Below are positions 50,618 to 62,706 of a DNA stretch of 64,000 nucleotides, piece by piece; position 1 is the stretch's first letter, and each line of letters opens with the position of its first letter. The notes under the pieces are model-generated. The model was not told where the DNA came from. It did no database searches and saw nothing but the letters and a program-made list of their open reading frames with translations. Source of the DNA: Eimeria necatrix (lineage: Eukaryota; Apicomplexa; Conoidasida; Eucoccidiorida; Eimeriidae); assembly GCF_000499385.1 (NCBI RefSeq), contig NW_013651687.1, forward strand, positions 62,001-126,000, given 5' to 3'. Made by a program: the position numbers and the translations under genes.

Positions 50618-51590
50618 ACATAGTCTCAGGCCTGCGAGGGCATGGTGAGCCCAGTTTTAGTTCTTCTTCAAGAGCACAAGCAGTCATTGCCGCTACTTCG
50701 TCACGGCCGTCTAACTCGACGAAGGCCCACGCGATGTCTAGATGAACCAAACGATGCGTTAAACAATCTAAACAGCCATTTTTAGAACACTGGCCCAAGA
50801 GATGTTTCTAAAAAATTGATGTGTGAAGCACTTGCGTGGAAACGTCGGTCTTGCACGCATTCTGTTGTAGCATAATGGAGCCTCCATGTGTAGTTGCGGA
50901 AGTCTAATGCAAGTCTTCTCAAATATCATAGTGAATTTAAACTATGGACCAGCAAATGGCAACGATTCACCGGTTTGACACGAACACACGCAAGCCCAAC
51001 CCTGTGGCTTACGATGGCTGCCATGTTCCAGAATGCCACCCAATTCTGATCCAGCCCAACGTTTAGAATGTTTTTTACGAATAAAGATAGCTTTTGATGT
51101 ATGCTTGAGGCGCGTAGTCTGAACTGTGTGGCGTGAAACGGCTGTCTAAATTCTCGCAAAAGCGCAGTGCTTCTATGTTTGCCAACGGCATTTAGGGCTC
51201 TATTCCTCTAAAGTAACTTTCCAGAGCAATTTCGGGTGATGACGCAATGCGAAATTTGTGATAGCCTATCTCTTTTTACTGGCTTGTCTTCCTACCTTTC
51301 GCGAAGGCTGGAAGGCGCGCAGCTTCTGTGTCATCGGGCTTTGAAGTCGTCTGCATAGGTTTGGGCCAGCCATGCAAAACTAACAAGTACTGGGCTTCAT
51401 TTAGAAGCAATATTGAGAGAGTAATTCTAAAGCTCGCATTTTTGAGGAATATTAAGGTACAGCTTTCTTCCGCTTGTCTTTTTGGGAACAAGGTCTGCAG
51501 CACCTTCGAAGCGTCGGCGGCGGTCCAGTCCGTGTGGGGCCCAACGCATGCAAGAGTATTATTCTTCAGTGCTCTTTTTAGCTCCTAATC
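50618..51590 (-). CDS. Possible small minus-strand gene, unrecognised
   Basis: The 1.57 kb between the Argonaute stop and the TSR2 start has no plus-strand gene I can support. On the minus strand three open pieces have reasonable splice signals. One, at about 51.30-51.59 kb, reads LLNEAQYLLVLHGWPKP and ends at a GTAGGA donor. A short one near 51.03-51.06 kb reads NWVAFWNMAAI before a GTAAGC donor. The last, at about 50.62-50.74 kb, reads IAWAFVELDGRDEVAAM and ends at a stop. Their composition looks coding, but I do not recognise the family and have not proved phase across the joins. It may instead be chance within an intergenic region. Confidence 0.3.
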
Positions 51591-51955
51591 TTTCCAATGT
51601 TAATCATTCGCCGAGACATTAAAAAAATAGCATACTTTAGAAGTCCCTAAAGTATGTTTCGTGGCACTTGATCGACACTCCGCAGCCTCCCCACGCCACC
51701 TGTTCCTCTGAAGTCATCGTTGCGTGAGCTTTGGCCGTCTTTCTGAATACCTTCGCTTCTTTATGTGAATTACATTGTAGCCAGCGCTAACCGCGGAGTC
51801 CGCTGCAGGCTCGAGGAGTGGCGAAGTACACCGACCTCTCCAATGCTCCATAAGCATCGGCAGAGATCGGTGAAATCGCCTTTCCTTTGCATTTCACGCC
51901 CGTCAGACTTTTTTTCTGCACATAAATCCAAAATTGGCACCAACAGCACCCGAAA

Positions 51956-53454
51956 ATGCATCAGCGGCACCAGGAGGCGGAGCCAATTTTCAGGGAAGCT
52001 GCTGCGGCGGTCCTGGCGCAGTGGTGAGCACGTGTAGTGCCTGGCCTTTACGTTAATCACTGCTAAATACACAATCTGCAACTTAAGATATGACGTGTCC
52101 CAAGATACAATGCTTCAAATGCCCAACTGAAACGGCCTCTGTCTCCTTACTGTTGCCGTTCGGGCTGCAGGACACTCCTCAACTTAGCCGTTGAGCAAGG
52201 ATGGGGTGGAAGGGATTCACATCGAAAGCGGCAGAAGCTGTATGAAGACCTCATTGCTGAGTTTCGCGAGAGTGAGATATCACAAAACCCGACTTCTCAT
52301 GCTCGCGCCGTAATGCTCTGCTGCTCGCAGCAGCCGAAGCTGCAGTTGCGTAGGGACTATGGGACTGTAGCTGAGCTGGAGTTGTGCAGACAAAAACGTT
52401 GACGTGGAGGACTTGGCATGCACGCTTTCAGAGAGGCTCGCAAGCGATTTTTCGGTCTCAGTTGAAGACGACAGCGACGTGAGGGACTCAGAAGAGTAGT
52501 TCACAGTTACCCAATGTTAAACCTTCGCTTCAAAGATCGAGTTGTAAGGGCCAGAACCACACAGAAGACGAAATTATTTTTGTTGGATACACTACTAGCC
52601 TGCAGACGGCCGTGCTGTTGCCACTGTGTTCGCGTCCTCTGCTCAGTTGGAGGTGGCTCAGCTGTTGGTAGATTTGCATGAGCAGATCAGCCGGGGTTGC
52701 TTCGACTTAGCTTCCGTAGTGAAACAGCAGCAGAGTCAGCGCGCGACTTCAAGCGCAAAATCTCAGTGTGGGAATGCTCGTGAAGCTGAAGGTGAGGGGG
52801 CCAGCACCTACACGCAGCACCAGCTGGTGCTGCATGCATGCCTATTTCTGCCGCTTCAGTCATACAATTTGCATGCTATCCAAACAAGCAACAGTGCCTG
52901 TGCTCGCCGGGCGGAACAGCACTTCGTTCACAGTAGCTTAGATTCTTACATCTAGCACTTCTCCGGGCAGCTTCACGGGAATGTGGTGCTGCCGACGCGG
53001 GTGCTGCTGCTATACCAGTTGGTTCTTGCATCTGTCTACAGGTGCGTGATTCTTTTTCTGCTGCTGGTGTTGATTTCTTCAGCTGACTGTAGTATGAGTG
53101 AGGGCAGTGACGCTGAAGGGGAGATAGAAGACCTCATGTCATCTGTGGAGATCGCTCCGAGCCCAAACGAAGGCATCGGTACGCATTTTTTTTTGAAGTG
53201 CTGAGAGCCTCGGTTCAGGATTCTAGGATCTAGGAATGCAACTATTTTTATTGCTTTGTGGTGGCTGACACGAAGCAGTGATGTCCGACATGAAAACGGT
53301 GTGAAGTTTCGTGCGTTTGCGGTATTCGCTCTCAGCTTCAACACGCTCCCGTCAAACAGCAGGAGCAACAAATGAGCTACAGCCAGAAGAACACCATTCG
53401 GGAGCGGATGGATGGACAACTGTACAGGCAGGGGGACGCAGGAAACCTCGCTAA
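51956..53454 (+). CDS. TSR2: Pre-rRNA-processing protein TSR2
   Basis: TSR2 is an escort chaperone for ribosomal protein eS26 and is needed for 20S pre-rRNA processing. Six exons join in phase: 51956-52023, 52171-52271, 52390-52478, 52647-52791, 53083-53178 and 53360-53454. They encode 197 residues. The N-terminal half has FREAAAAVLAQWTLLNLAVE followed by GWGG, the family core. The middle has VDVEDLACTLSERL and VSVEDDSD, like the conserved helix that ends in an acidic patch. A Ser/Gln-rich linker and an acidic stretch (SEGSDAEGEIEDL) follow. The C-terminus DGWTTVQAGGRRKPR matches the DGW.VV.R..R tail typical of TSR2. The start ATG lies just before the family core. Length is close to that of other TSR2 proteins, and confidence is high because every phase closes. 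Confidence 0.92.
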
Positions 53455-53841
53455 AGTCGTTTTCGCATCACCTTTTGTTCCGGGGTTCACTGCAGCACTT
53501 TTAGAAGCCGTTGCAGTGTATGCAGCATGAAAGCGACGTTACGACAGGTGTAGCGTGAATCCCCGATTCTTGCTGCTTGGCGTGCCGCAGCATAATAAAA
53601 GCCGACTTTTAGTAGCTGTGTGGCTACCAATGGTTTGGCAGTGCCCTTGAGGGCATGCCTAATTTCGTCTTTCGTCACTTATGCATGCTTCTCGAGCTAC
53701 GGTTTGGGGCTTAGTTCGCCAACACTGTAAAGGTTGAGAAAGGGGCAAACTCAAGTATAGGAAGGCACCAGAAGCATTACTAGACTGGTGTTTACGTCGA
53801 GAGTTTATTTTTCATAGTGTTTAGCAAGTAACGCTCATTAT
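53455..53841. other. Intergenic region after TSR2
   Basis: No supported exon. It probably contains the TSR2 3' UTR and the 3' end of the weak minus-strand candidate that follows. Confidence 0.5.
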
Positions 53842-54545
53842 TCAGAAGAACAGTGCCCGAAGTACATCTGCGGCGTCCCCAGGATCCAGGAAGAAGCTTC
53901 GCTGCTCGCCGGCCCAGCAACCAAGTTCTGTGGCTGTGGCAACGATCTGAAAGGACAGAGTAAAGCACAGTAACGCACAAAAAGTGAAGCGACTCAGTGA
54001 AGCACCCACAAGCAAGTAGTGCAGTAGAGAAAGAGGAAACAAAATAATGATAGACGGAGACTGAGAGACAGGCAAAAGCAGGAAGGGACAGAGATTCGGA
54101 CAGCAGGAGGCAGAGAAAAAGATTTCGAGGTGTTGTGTCGGAAGAAAGGCAACTGCGCAGATGTTCAACGGACTTGAGTGACTCTCAACGCAGCATATAT
54201 TTGGGGAAATAATGCTACTGAGCAACAATCAAGTCGACAGGCATCCCAAAGAGTTATGTTTAGCACGCATTATACAGTGCAGTCTTTTATACAAGTCAGA
54301 GTGGAAGAAGTGCCACTACTGGGCTTACTACACACTCAAAAACTACTGCGAAAATTTTGAAGCAGCCTAAGCCAGCGTGGTTGTTCGGACGCTTCGCTGT
54401 TTGTACCTGTGCAGGCTGGGGACGTGAAGCAGCTGTTGCTGCTGCGGAGTCGGTTGGGGAGTAAAGTAGTTGAACCCAGGCCTCAGACGCCTCCCAGTGC
54501 GCCTCACGCAGAGATTTCCACAACGAGTGCATGCGGTTTTCATAC
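53842..54545 (-). CDS. Possible two-exon minus-strand coding segment, frame unresolved
   Basis: Two minus-strand pieces have good splice sites: about 54411-54545, opened by a CTTGTAG acceptor and closed by a GTACAA donor, and 53842-53941, opened by CCTTTCAG. Two reading frames stay open through both pieces. One contains WKSLREAHWEASEAWVQLL and then ATELGCWAGEQRSFFLDPG, ending at 53842. The other contains GFNYFTPQPTP and then SLPQPQNLVAGPASSEASS, ending at 53839. I recognise neither. The segment may be an alternative C-terminal extension of the upstream PRMT9-like gene, a separate small gene, or spliced non-coding RNA. Confidence 0.3.
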
Positions 54546-54557
54546 CTACAAGAGTAG

Positions 54558-54616
54558 CCGCAGCAACACCACCAGCACCAATGAGTAACCGCAGCAACAC
54601 CGCCAGCACCAATGAC
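54558..54616 (+). repeat. Tandem 31-bp duplication near a minus-strand splice acceptor
   Basis: Two adjacent copies of a unit reading CCGCAGCAACACCRCCAGC followed by ACCAATGA. They lie in a presumed intron directly upstream (on the minus strand) of the exon that begins at 54545. Confidence 0.8.
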
Positions 54617-54720
54617 TTGGCGTGTAGCGAGGAGTACCGGTGCAGGTAGTGGTGGGAAGCAGGGGAGCAACAAAAGTGGCACGGCATTTCCTGTTAGTGT
54701 CGTATGCAGTCTAGTAGTCC

Positions 54721-57700
54721 CTACTCTTTATCTTCTGTAGTTTCGTTCTGTTCCTCTGCTTTCTTGCAAGGACTCAAGAATGCTTTCAGCTTGGTTTCAG
54801 TTGCTTGCAGACGAACGGGAATGGTCTCCCCGCGTGACACCTGCAGGACAAAAGCACCCGTAACAACTTCAGCACCCATAGCTTCTCCGACTGCAATTTA
54901 TGCGGCATCCTTAATAGCAGCACATGGCGCAGCTCCCGAAACTGCTGATTAGAGCTCAACAAAAGTCAGGCCCACGGTACTGTGGCAGGCGGCTCAACAC
55001 ACCTGGACAGCAGGGCTATTTAACCATTTGCGTAGTATGCACGCGCATACTTAAATTATGTGGACAGAAGAAGGGGGCTTTGGTATTTTGCCGTTTAGTG
55101 ATTCACTTAAACTGGTGCACTTATGCCTGGGGAGAGCAGCACTAGAGAGAACACGAGAAACGGCAACAGCAGGTGCAGAAGCAAAAACGTGTTCCCCCAT
55201 AATTCCCCCCTCTTGGGCCGGCTCTAAAAACCCACTGGCTGGGGAGGGAAGTAGACCATTGCCTGCTTCCAGGCTTGTGTGTAATGCACATTGGCTCTAC
55301 TGCCAGCAGTTGCATCACCAATCACTGCTCCTCCAGGCTCCTGCTGCTGCTGCTGCTCCAGTATCTTCCTCACGGAAAGGGGCTGGGTGGACACCGTGTA
55401 TTTTCCCATGTCAAACTCAAACCATATCCCGAGGGCATTGATAATGCCGCTGCGCTGGGCTTTGAAAGTGACGAGATCATCGGCTTTTCGGCAGCCTCTA
55501 TTATTGAAGCTTGCCAGTGTCTCCGGACCTGCAGCAGTACCAACAGCTTCTTGTCCGTTTTACTGCATTACAAGATCGCAACATTTTTTCAGAACATGCA
55601 ACAGCACAAGGGCTGTGCCCTGGGTGAGTCTGAATCGCAGTAGCAGGCAGCAGCACAGGAGCTTTACAGCAACAGCGGCAAAAAATCAAAAATCAACCAT
55701 ATCGGTATTACCCAGTGCAGTCTCATACGAAGCTGCGCATGCTCTTGAGCAGATGCAGAAGTTGCATAACAAATAAAATCAAGTAAGACACTCGCCTAAA
55801 GCAAAGTCACACGATTATGGCATGTGCTTACTACAGTTTGCACTCCAAATATTTACAGGGTCGCTTAATAGCAAAAAGTCTTCCTCATCAAGGGACACCT
55901 CATAGTAAGTTCCTTCCTCAGCTGTTGCAGCAGCAGCTGCAGCATGCCACACTTTCGCCGCCGCTGTTTCCACTGCAGCGTTATCTCCTTCAGGCTGCAC
56001 GCCAAGTTGCAGCAGCGTGGCCATTACCCGCACTCCCGACAGAAGCATGTTGGAGTCCTTTCTCCTGAGAAGGGCCTAAACCAAGCCAAATGCAGCAAGA
56101 GCCGGCACACCTGGAACAGCAGCAGAAGCACTGCAAGACTCTGGGTGCCCTGGGCACCTGTGTTGATTTGTTCACACTGTGCAGCTGCTTCTACGTGGTG
56201 GACTGGCTGCCTCGCAGCTGTATGCCAGCAAGAGTGATTTGAGGCATATATAGCCTTTCCTGGCTCATGTGTCTGCATGTATCTTTTCTGCCAGTTCAGT
56301 TTCTATTAAAATTGTCTCTTTTCTGCGTGGTCGTGAGTCCGCAAGTTACTCTAAGGTGGATGTAACGCATGTGTTCTTTCTGCACCATTTTCTCATATTT
56401 CACGCGCAGACGTCGACTTACCCGCGAGACGTATTTAGAAAGAGCGTAAATTCCTCCTCCAACTCCAGCGTTATCAAGACCAAGGGAGGCAAGCAATGTC
56501 ACAGGATACTCAAGCCTAGACAGAGCCCCTGGAGTGCTGCCAATATGATCTTGCTGCTGCAGCGCCACCTGCAGCTGCTGCTTAATATCCTCTCCCGGCT
56601 TCATCCGGTGCGCCTCTGCAATGGCAAGAAGAGCGGTACTATCTTCGGCATCTGTAGCAGCAGCAGCAACAGCAACAGTTGAACACCACGCCGAATCTTG
56701 CTGAGCAGCATTATGAATGCACATGATCTGATCGCTTGATCGCAAGCCTCGGTTTGGCTCTTCCATTATTATGTTCCCCTCGTGGCCCGTGTTTGACTTC
56801 AGGCGGAAAAGCATTAAGCCCCTTGTACCTTCTGGTGGAAGCAAAGAGAAGATGCTCGTCTGTATCACCTTTGTCGTGTCCTTTAGTTTCGCTCTGTGCT
56901 GCAGTGAAGCCCCAGTGGCCTTGGATTCTTTTGGAGGAACTTCGACGCTTTGCGTTTGCTGCTTCTGGACCGTTGCTGAGGCCGTTTTGATACTTTCTGA
57001 GAGCTCTTTGACAGGGCGCCAGCCACCTCCGGCTGGCTGCGTGTATTTTTGTCTGGAGTGGTTGAACGTATTCTGCGCCACACGCATTGGACAAATCCAC
57101 ACTGACAGCCAGTACGCCTTGCATTGAGCAAGTATGAGCCCACAAAAGAAGGACATAAAGCCAGAATAGTTTAGGACACAAAGAAGTGCAGAACAAAAGT
57201 GATGAATGCACCATCATTGGGAGTTCGAGCTACAGGCTGGCAGGGCGACAGTCTAACGAATTGTGTCAAGATAGATGGCCTAGGCTCAAGCCCAAATAGC
57301 TCTGCAATGTAGAACACACCTCGGCGTTCACAGCCAGCAGCTTTTGGGTTATTGCATATGCCCCACTAAGCGGTTCCGCTGCAAGCATTCTTATAGGCAT
57401 TAATGCCCCACAGTCTCGCACATCCCGCATCTCCGCGGAGCTTTGAAATGCATAAACTGCTGCCTCGAGCGAAAGCAGGGGCAGAAGCACGCAGCAACCG
57501 CCGCACAAGATCGAAATCGGAAGTGACGCGCGCACAGCCTTTGCCAGTTGTTGCTGAGGCCCTTCAGGCGAGCCCCCATGGGGACCACAGTTGCTTGCCT
57601 TGACCCTCTGCAGGAGCAGTTTTCTCTTTACTGATTTTTCAAAGCTTGATATCTGGCCTTTCACTTGCTGCAGAAGTGTTTCTTGTAGCACTGCACTCAA

Positions 57701-60700
57701 AACATTGAATCCAGAATCTAGAGCAAGTGTTATTCAGGCTCAAAGCCCTTTTGGGTTCACGAGAGACAGAAATGTCTATCCACGCAGCGTTAAAAGGTAG
57801 AGGACAGAAGCAGATGATAGTGGGGCAATGCCAAATGCGGATGTTCGCTATGACTACACACGGCCACGACCTGAAGCCGCGATGACAAACGAAAACATGC
57901 AGAATGAGCTCCTGCCTATTTTGTGTCTTGTCTGAAAGTACTTACAGCGAGTCAAAACGGGGTCTCGTGCGATGTCCAGCTGATAGGATAGGACTGCTGC
58001 TCGCTGCTCAGACGCCGGGGAAGGTCGGTTGGCCGGAATGGCTATGGATCTCTCGGGATCACCTGGGACCTCCAGAATTCTGTGTCGCATTGACACGCTC
58101 GAGGAAAGCAAGACTATTCCATTGAGGGGCCTAGGGCTGGCAGGTTGAGAACTGCAGCTCAGAATCACCGTTTGGCGGTGAGCTCTTAGGTTTCAGCAAT
58201 TGTCGCTGCAGTGTGAAAACAGCACCTGAGGGAGAGCTTTGTCGGTGTGTGCGCCACCTGCACCGTGAGGCCCTCATTTGCTCCCACCCATACTGTGGGG
58301 ACCCAGACCAGGCCCTGCTTCACGTGCCGAATTCCATAGTGCCTTCCCTCAGCTGCTGATGCTGCGTTGAAGCTGCTGTGCTGTCCTGCCTCGTGGGGAG
58401 CTGTGGACAAAAAGAGTTTCTCGGGTGAGTGGCGGTCATCACACCCAGACATTTCCTCTGTTGGCTCTACTTGCCTCTCGAAAAACTCCATCCAAACAGC
58501 GAATGCATTCACAATGCCAGGGTGAGAGTTGCTCTCAAGAAAGACCTTCGTCGATTGCTGCAACGGCAAGTCCTGGCAGCAATAGCAGCAGATTCACCCA
58601 GAGATTCAAATTCGCTCCTTCGCACATAACGTGCCCGTGTGGAGGAACGTTTCAAAACAGGCACTACTGAGAACCGGCACCACCAGCAACGGCAGCAGAA
58701 ACAGCAACACGAAAACTACAAAATAGCCTTCGGCTGTCACCTTATCCAGGTCCTCCAAAGGACCGTCAAAACGAAGTGAAAGCACCGCCTTGGCTTTTGT
58801 CCGCGGTGTACAAATATCTCCGTAAGAATATGCGGACGAAGCGTCACTGCCCGTTTCTGCTGGTGCGGTTGCCCTGTCAGCCTCTTTTGCCTCACTTGGA
58901 CACAGCTGCAAAGCAACAGGCTCCACGTGGGCCGTCCACCGTGATGCGGCTTCAAGAGGAGACAAGTCGAATTGATTTGCCTGGCCGGCTGTTGCCTCTT
59001 CTTGGCCCTTCCCTTTTACTACGTCAGGAAGAGCGCTGAGAGGCTTGATCGCTGGTAGCCGAACTTCGAAAGCTTGGATCCAAATTTTAATGCTTCAGAG
59101 AAAACACGCAGACTGTAAATCTTAGGTCTTAAGCTCTGAAGAGTGTAGCTTTGGCGTCAAGCTTCAGAAGACTGGGGAGATCGTAGGTTCTCGATTCTGC
59201 ATAGTTTTCCATGAACTTCTGAACCAGAACTATGTGGCGTAGACGAACAATTCCGATCCGTAAGCATCATCTCTACCTTAGAAGAAACAATACCGGGATA
59301 GAATCCAATTGAAGCATCCAGCAGCTAAGGAATGTGAGGTGGTGTGCTTATAGTGAACACCCAGGAGCGCCCTTACCTGGACGGAACTACCAGCGGCTTA
59401 GGGATGCAAAGCGTACGGGCATGGCGCGCCAGAGGTATCAGCTGCCTCCCTAGAACACCGACCTCAAACAGCAGTGGGTCCATGACAAGACAGTCAAAGG
59501 GCTGCTGTACTAACAACGGCATTTGCTTCCTGCTATTATTGCTGCTGCTGCTGTAGCTGTGCTGTTGCTTCTCTGCAGTTGCGGCAGCAGAATCTGCAGT
59601 TTCTGTCAGCTCGCTGCATGTCGCAGTTTCCGCTGGCCCCTGCAGCTGCTGTTGCCGCCCCTCTTGCTGTTGTTGCTGCAGCTGCTCTTGTTCCATCTCT
59701 TGCTGTTGCCGCTGCTGCAGCTGCACAAGGTACGGGCTCAAAGGCAAGAAGCGTATGGCCTCTGATGCCTTTCTAGCTCTTAACAATGAGGCATATGTCG
59801 CCACTGCAGCACTCACATCACCACCGAAACCTATAATGTTTAGCCCCAAGCAATATACCCAAGTCCTAAGACGTGAAAGAAAACCTAGTGCCCCAGAAAA
59901 AAAAATTCGGGATTAAGATGTGTGAAAGGTATTGTGTATTCAGGTGTAGACAGTTTTTTCCTATTGGCAGAAAGCGGGCTCAAAATGCAGGGCTTACTCA
60001 GAGCAGGAGAGGAATACAGAGGAACTGCTGTTAAGCTTAGTGGGGGATGCGCTTCTTCGCTTCGTTGCTGCTCCTCAGCATTAAGCTGAGCAACTTCAAG
60101 CAAAGTCACGCAGTCACCCACGCCCAAAAACAGACAGTGCTCCTTCTGCCGCTTCTGTTCTAGGTGGACATGATGGTGCCCCTTGGAGACGGTGTCTTGA
60201 TGGTCAACGCTGAGCCCGTTGCTTTTTTTGCAGGAAGAGCTAGTGGAGCAGCTGCTGTCGCTACTCCTATTCGTGCTTTTCGTGCTATTGGCTCCACGGC
60301 GCAGCGTGTGCCTGATTGCTCTCATCACACTAGACCGAAAAGCCTTGGACAGTGGACAATTCGCAGACTTGCGACATCGCTGGCTTTCACGGAGGTCTGT
60401 CCCCATCTGCAGCAGCATATGAATAGCAACAGAGACAATCGTACAGCTGGGCCACGAACAGCAATTACATCACCCATCAATCAGCGAAGTAGTCACTTGA
60501 AGAACTTTCGCTGAAGATGAAAGTCAATCTTTTTGAAAAAGTTGATTTTCCACGCTGGAAGGAGCTTCAAAATATTCTGAGCAAGGACCACTCTCTGACA
60601 AGCTAGCAGCAAATTGATAGAGAATATGAGAAGGAAATAAAAAACGGCAGGTGGAGGTGGAAATAAAGGCGCACGGAAGAACAAAGAAGAATCCACGGGG

Positions 60701-62706
60701 AGAATCCATGGAACCACATGCAAACAGAGGGTTGAAGAAGCCTGTTAGACACTCCAGAAGTAATTAGTCAGATAAACGGAAAAAACTGCCAGAAAGAAAA
60801 ACTTTCCTGGAGGTACTTGGAAAAAGCCACGCCAGCTTGGGCAGCTAGTCGCTGCTGCTTCTTCTCAGGAGACCCAGGTGCAGCACGCAGTTGTTCATAT
60901 ACAACGGAAAAGTCCTGCGATGGCTCAGCAGCGTTTTTTGCGGGGTCAAAATGTAAAAGCTTTGATAAATTGCTGGTTCGCTTACTCACAGACCCAGCAC
61001 CATTTCCTGCAGCATAAACAGCTGTTTAAATGCTTGCCTTTTACTATAGTAACGGCACCAATGATTGCTTCCTGCATTGCCGCCGCTGTTTCGGGAAACA
61101 GCCTTTATGAAGTTGCACAAATGCATTTTTTTAGTTCCTAGAATACCCTTGCTATCTCCACGCTCAGCTCTACAACTACTGTCAAGCTGGAGCGCAAAGC
61201 TCATTACAGCAGTTTCATAATCGCAGCAGCAGCGACAATAGCGGCAAAGCATGCCGCAACGGCAACGATAACGAGGAAGCTACACCTGTCAGTAGGGCCT
61301 CTATCTGGTGGCGCTGTTCCTCTGAAACTTCTGGGGAAAACTCGAGGACATTGCCGCCGATCCCACCAACTGCTGCAGAAGCTGCCGCCTCCCTGCGTGC
61401 ATATGCGCTGCAGTAGCAAGTCCCGCTACAGCAAAGGCTACAAGCAGCAATACCAATGGCGCCACGAGCAATAGTCAGGCAAAAGGCCCGAGGCAGTTAC
61501 ATTAGAGGCAGCAGCAGCAGACCAACAGGAAAACCAAGAGCAACAGCAACTACACAAACACGAACAGGCAATGGCTGCGCTAGGAGAAGCAAACGATGCA
61601 GAATTTGTGGAAAGGAAGACAACGGCAGTGAGGAAGGTATTCACTGACAGTGCCTCATCATCATCTCCCAGGTCCACATCCTGGAATCTGCTGTAGTCTA
61701 CACTAAAACGCATGCATCTCCTCTGTCGCTGCAGCTGCTCTTTGCTTTTTTCTGCCCAGCTCGCCAGTTCTTCGTCTCCGGACTGCAGCCGCTGTGCATG
61801 CATAAATGTCTTGAGGGCACCTTCGAAGTCTTCCTTGCCATATAGGGCCTTCCCTGCTCTATACCAGCCCTGTGGAGGACTCACACAGCGAAGATACCTC
61901 ACCCATGCTTTTCATTCCACGACGTAGAAATAAAGTCACAGAAATGAATACAATTCAAATCGGAAAAGGCGAGACGGATTCTGGGAAGAAGAGTTTCAGC
62001 TGCCCCGTGATCCTTCAGTAAAAACCCCTAAGTGCATGCAAGGATGCTCACAGCAACAGAACCAATGGACATAACACAAACTGCATTGGCTGAGGCTCAA
62101 CGCCTGAAACAACATCAGCAGCAGAAAATGTTTCCTGCACCTTAGTCCACTTGGGATTGAGCTTAATGCAATCTCGGGCGGCACTGAGAGCCTCTTCGTA
62201 GTTGCTGAGAGCCGCATAACAGGCGCTGCAGTTGGAGTGGAGCTGCTGCAGTTGTTCGCGCCATGTGTTCTGCTGCTGCTGCGCGGTTTTGGCCTTTTCG
62301 GGAGAAGGCATGAGGTGTTTGAGTGCAACAATGGCGTCTCTGTAATGCTGCAGAGCTGATGAATAGTTGCCTGCCCTGAACCGCGCACACACAGCCAGTT
62401 GAAACCCCACTGCCTAAAGCAGCCAGGCAATTGTATCACTTTTTCAGGGACTTCATGATTTGTTGTTGATGCTGAGGGGTTCTGAGTCGCGATCGGGGCG
62501 CTGGGATCGAGCGACCGGGGATTTGGAATTGGGGTTTAGGTAATAAGCGTTAGTGGTTAAGACCTGAAAGCTTCATTTCCGAGTTCCCTTGTTCTCTGTA
62601 GGGCAAATTGGACTGGAGGAGAGTCCAAAGAACCCAAAATTTGCTGTGCTGTCTCGGCGTTGCCCTCGGCGAAGGCAGCCATGGCCTTCTGTGCTGCCTC
62701 CTCCAT
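54721..62706 (-). CDS. TPR protein with two arginine methyltransferase-like modules (PRMT9-type)
   Basis: PRMT9 has N-terminal TPRs and two PRMT modules and methylates splicing factors in animals. Here exon 1 (62564-62706), exon 2 (62141-62375) and the exon opening at 61869 join in phase and form TPRs: RTRELGNEAFRAGNYSSALQ, ALSNYEEALSAARDCIKLNP and GWYRAGKALYGKEDFEGALK. Module 1 has LFLGVGDCVTLLEVAQ near 60.1 kb, FDCLVMDPLLFEVGVLGRQL near 59.4 kb and barrel strands including GIVNAFAVWMEFFE near 58.5 kb. Module 2 has ISILCGGCCVLLPLLS near 57.5 kb, ASLGLDNAGVGGGIYAL near 56.4 kb, SGIINALGIWFEFDMG near 55.4 kb and a last exon with VSRGETIPVRLQATETKLKA ending at 54721. Poly-Gln/Ala tracts interrupt it. 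Canonical acidic SAM-binding and double-E residues are not evident in either module. The TPR-to-module joins are incomplete. PRMT7 is excluded by the TPRs. Confidence 0.82.
59640..59732 (-). repeat. CAG-rich Gln tract inside the PRMT9-like gene
   Basis: CTG/TTG triplets on the plus strand encode an uneven Gln/Glu-rich tract on the minus strand within an exon of the first methyltransferase module. It sits between the strand ending SPYLVQLQ and the QPFDCLVMDP strand, so it is a surface-loop expansion typical of Eimeria-like proteomes. Confidence 0.8.

Noticed and set aside
53842..54228. 128-codon minus-strand frame rich in Leu, Ser and Phe
   Set aside because: Most of it reads through a pyrimidine-rich intron; only the last part after CCTTTCAG looks like an exon.
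43959..62706. Functional link between the Argonaute Arg/Gly tail and the nearby PRMT9-like gene
   Set aside because: The genes are on opposite strands with TSR2 between them, eukaryotic gene neighbours are rarely linked in function, and the PRMT motifs look degenerate.
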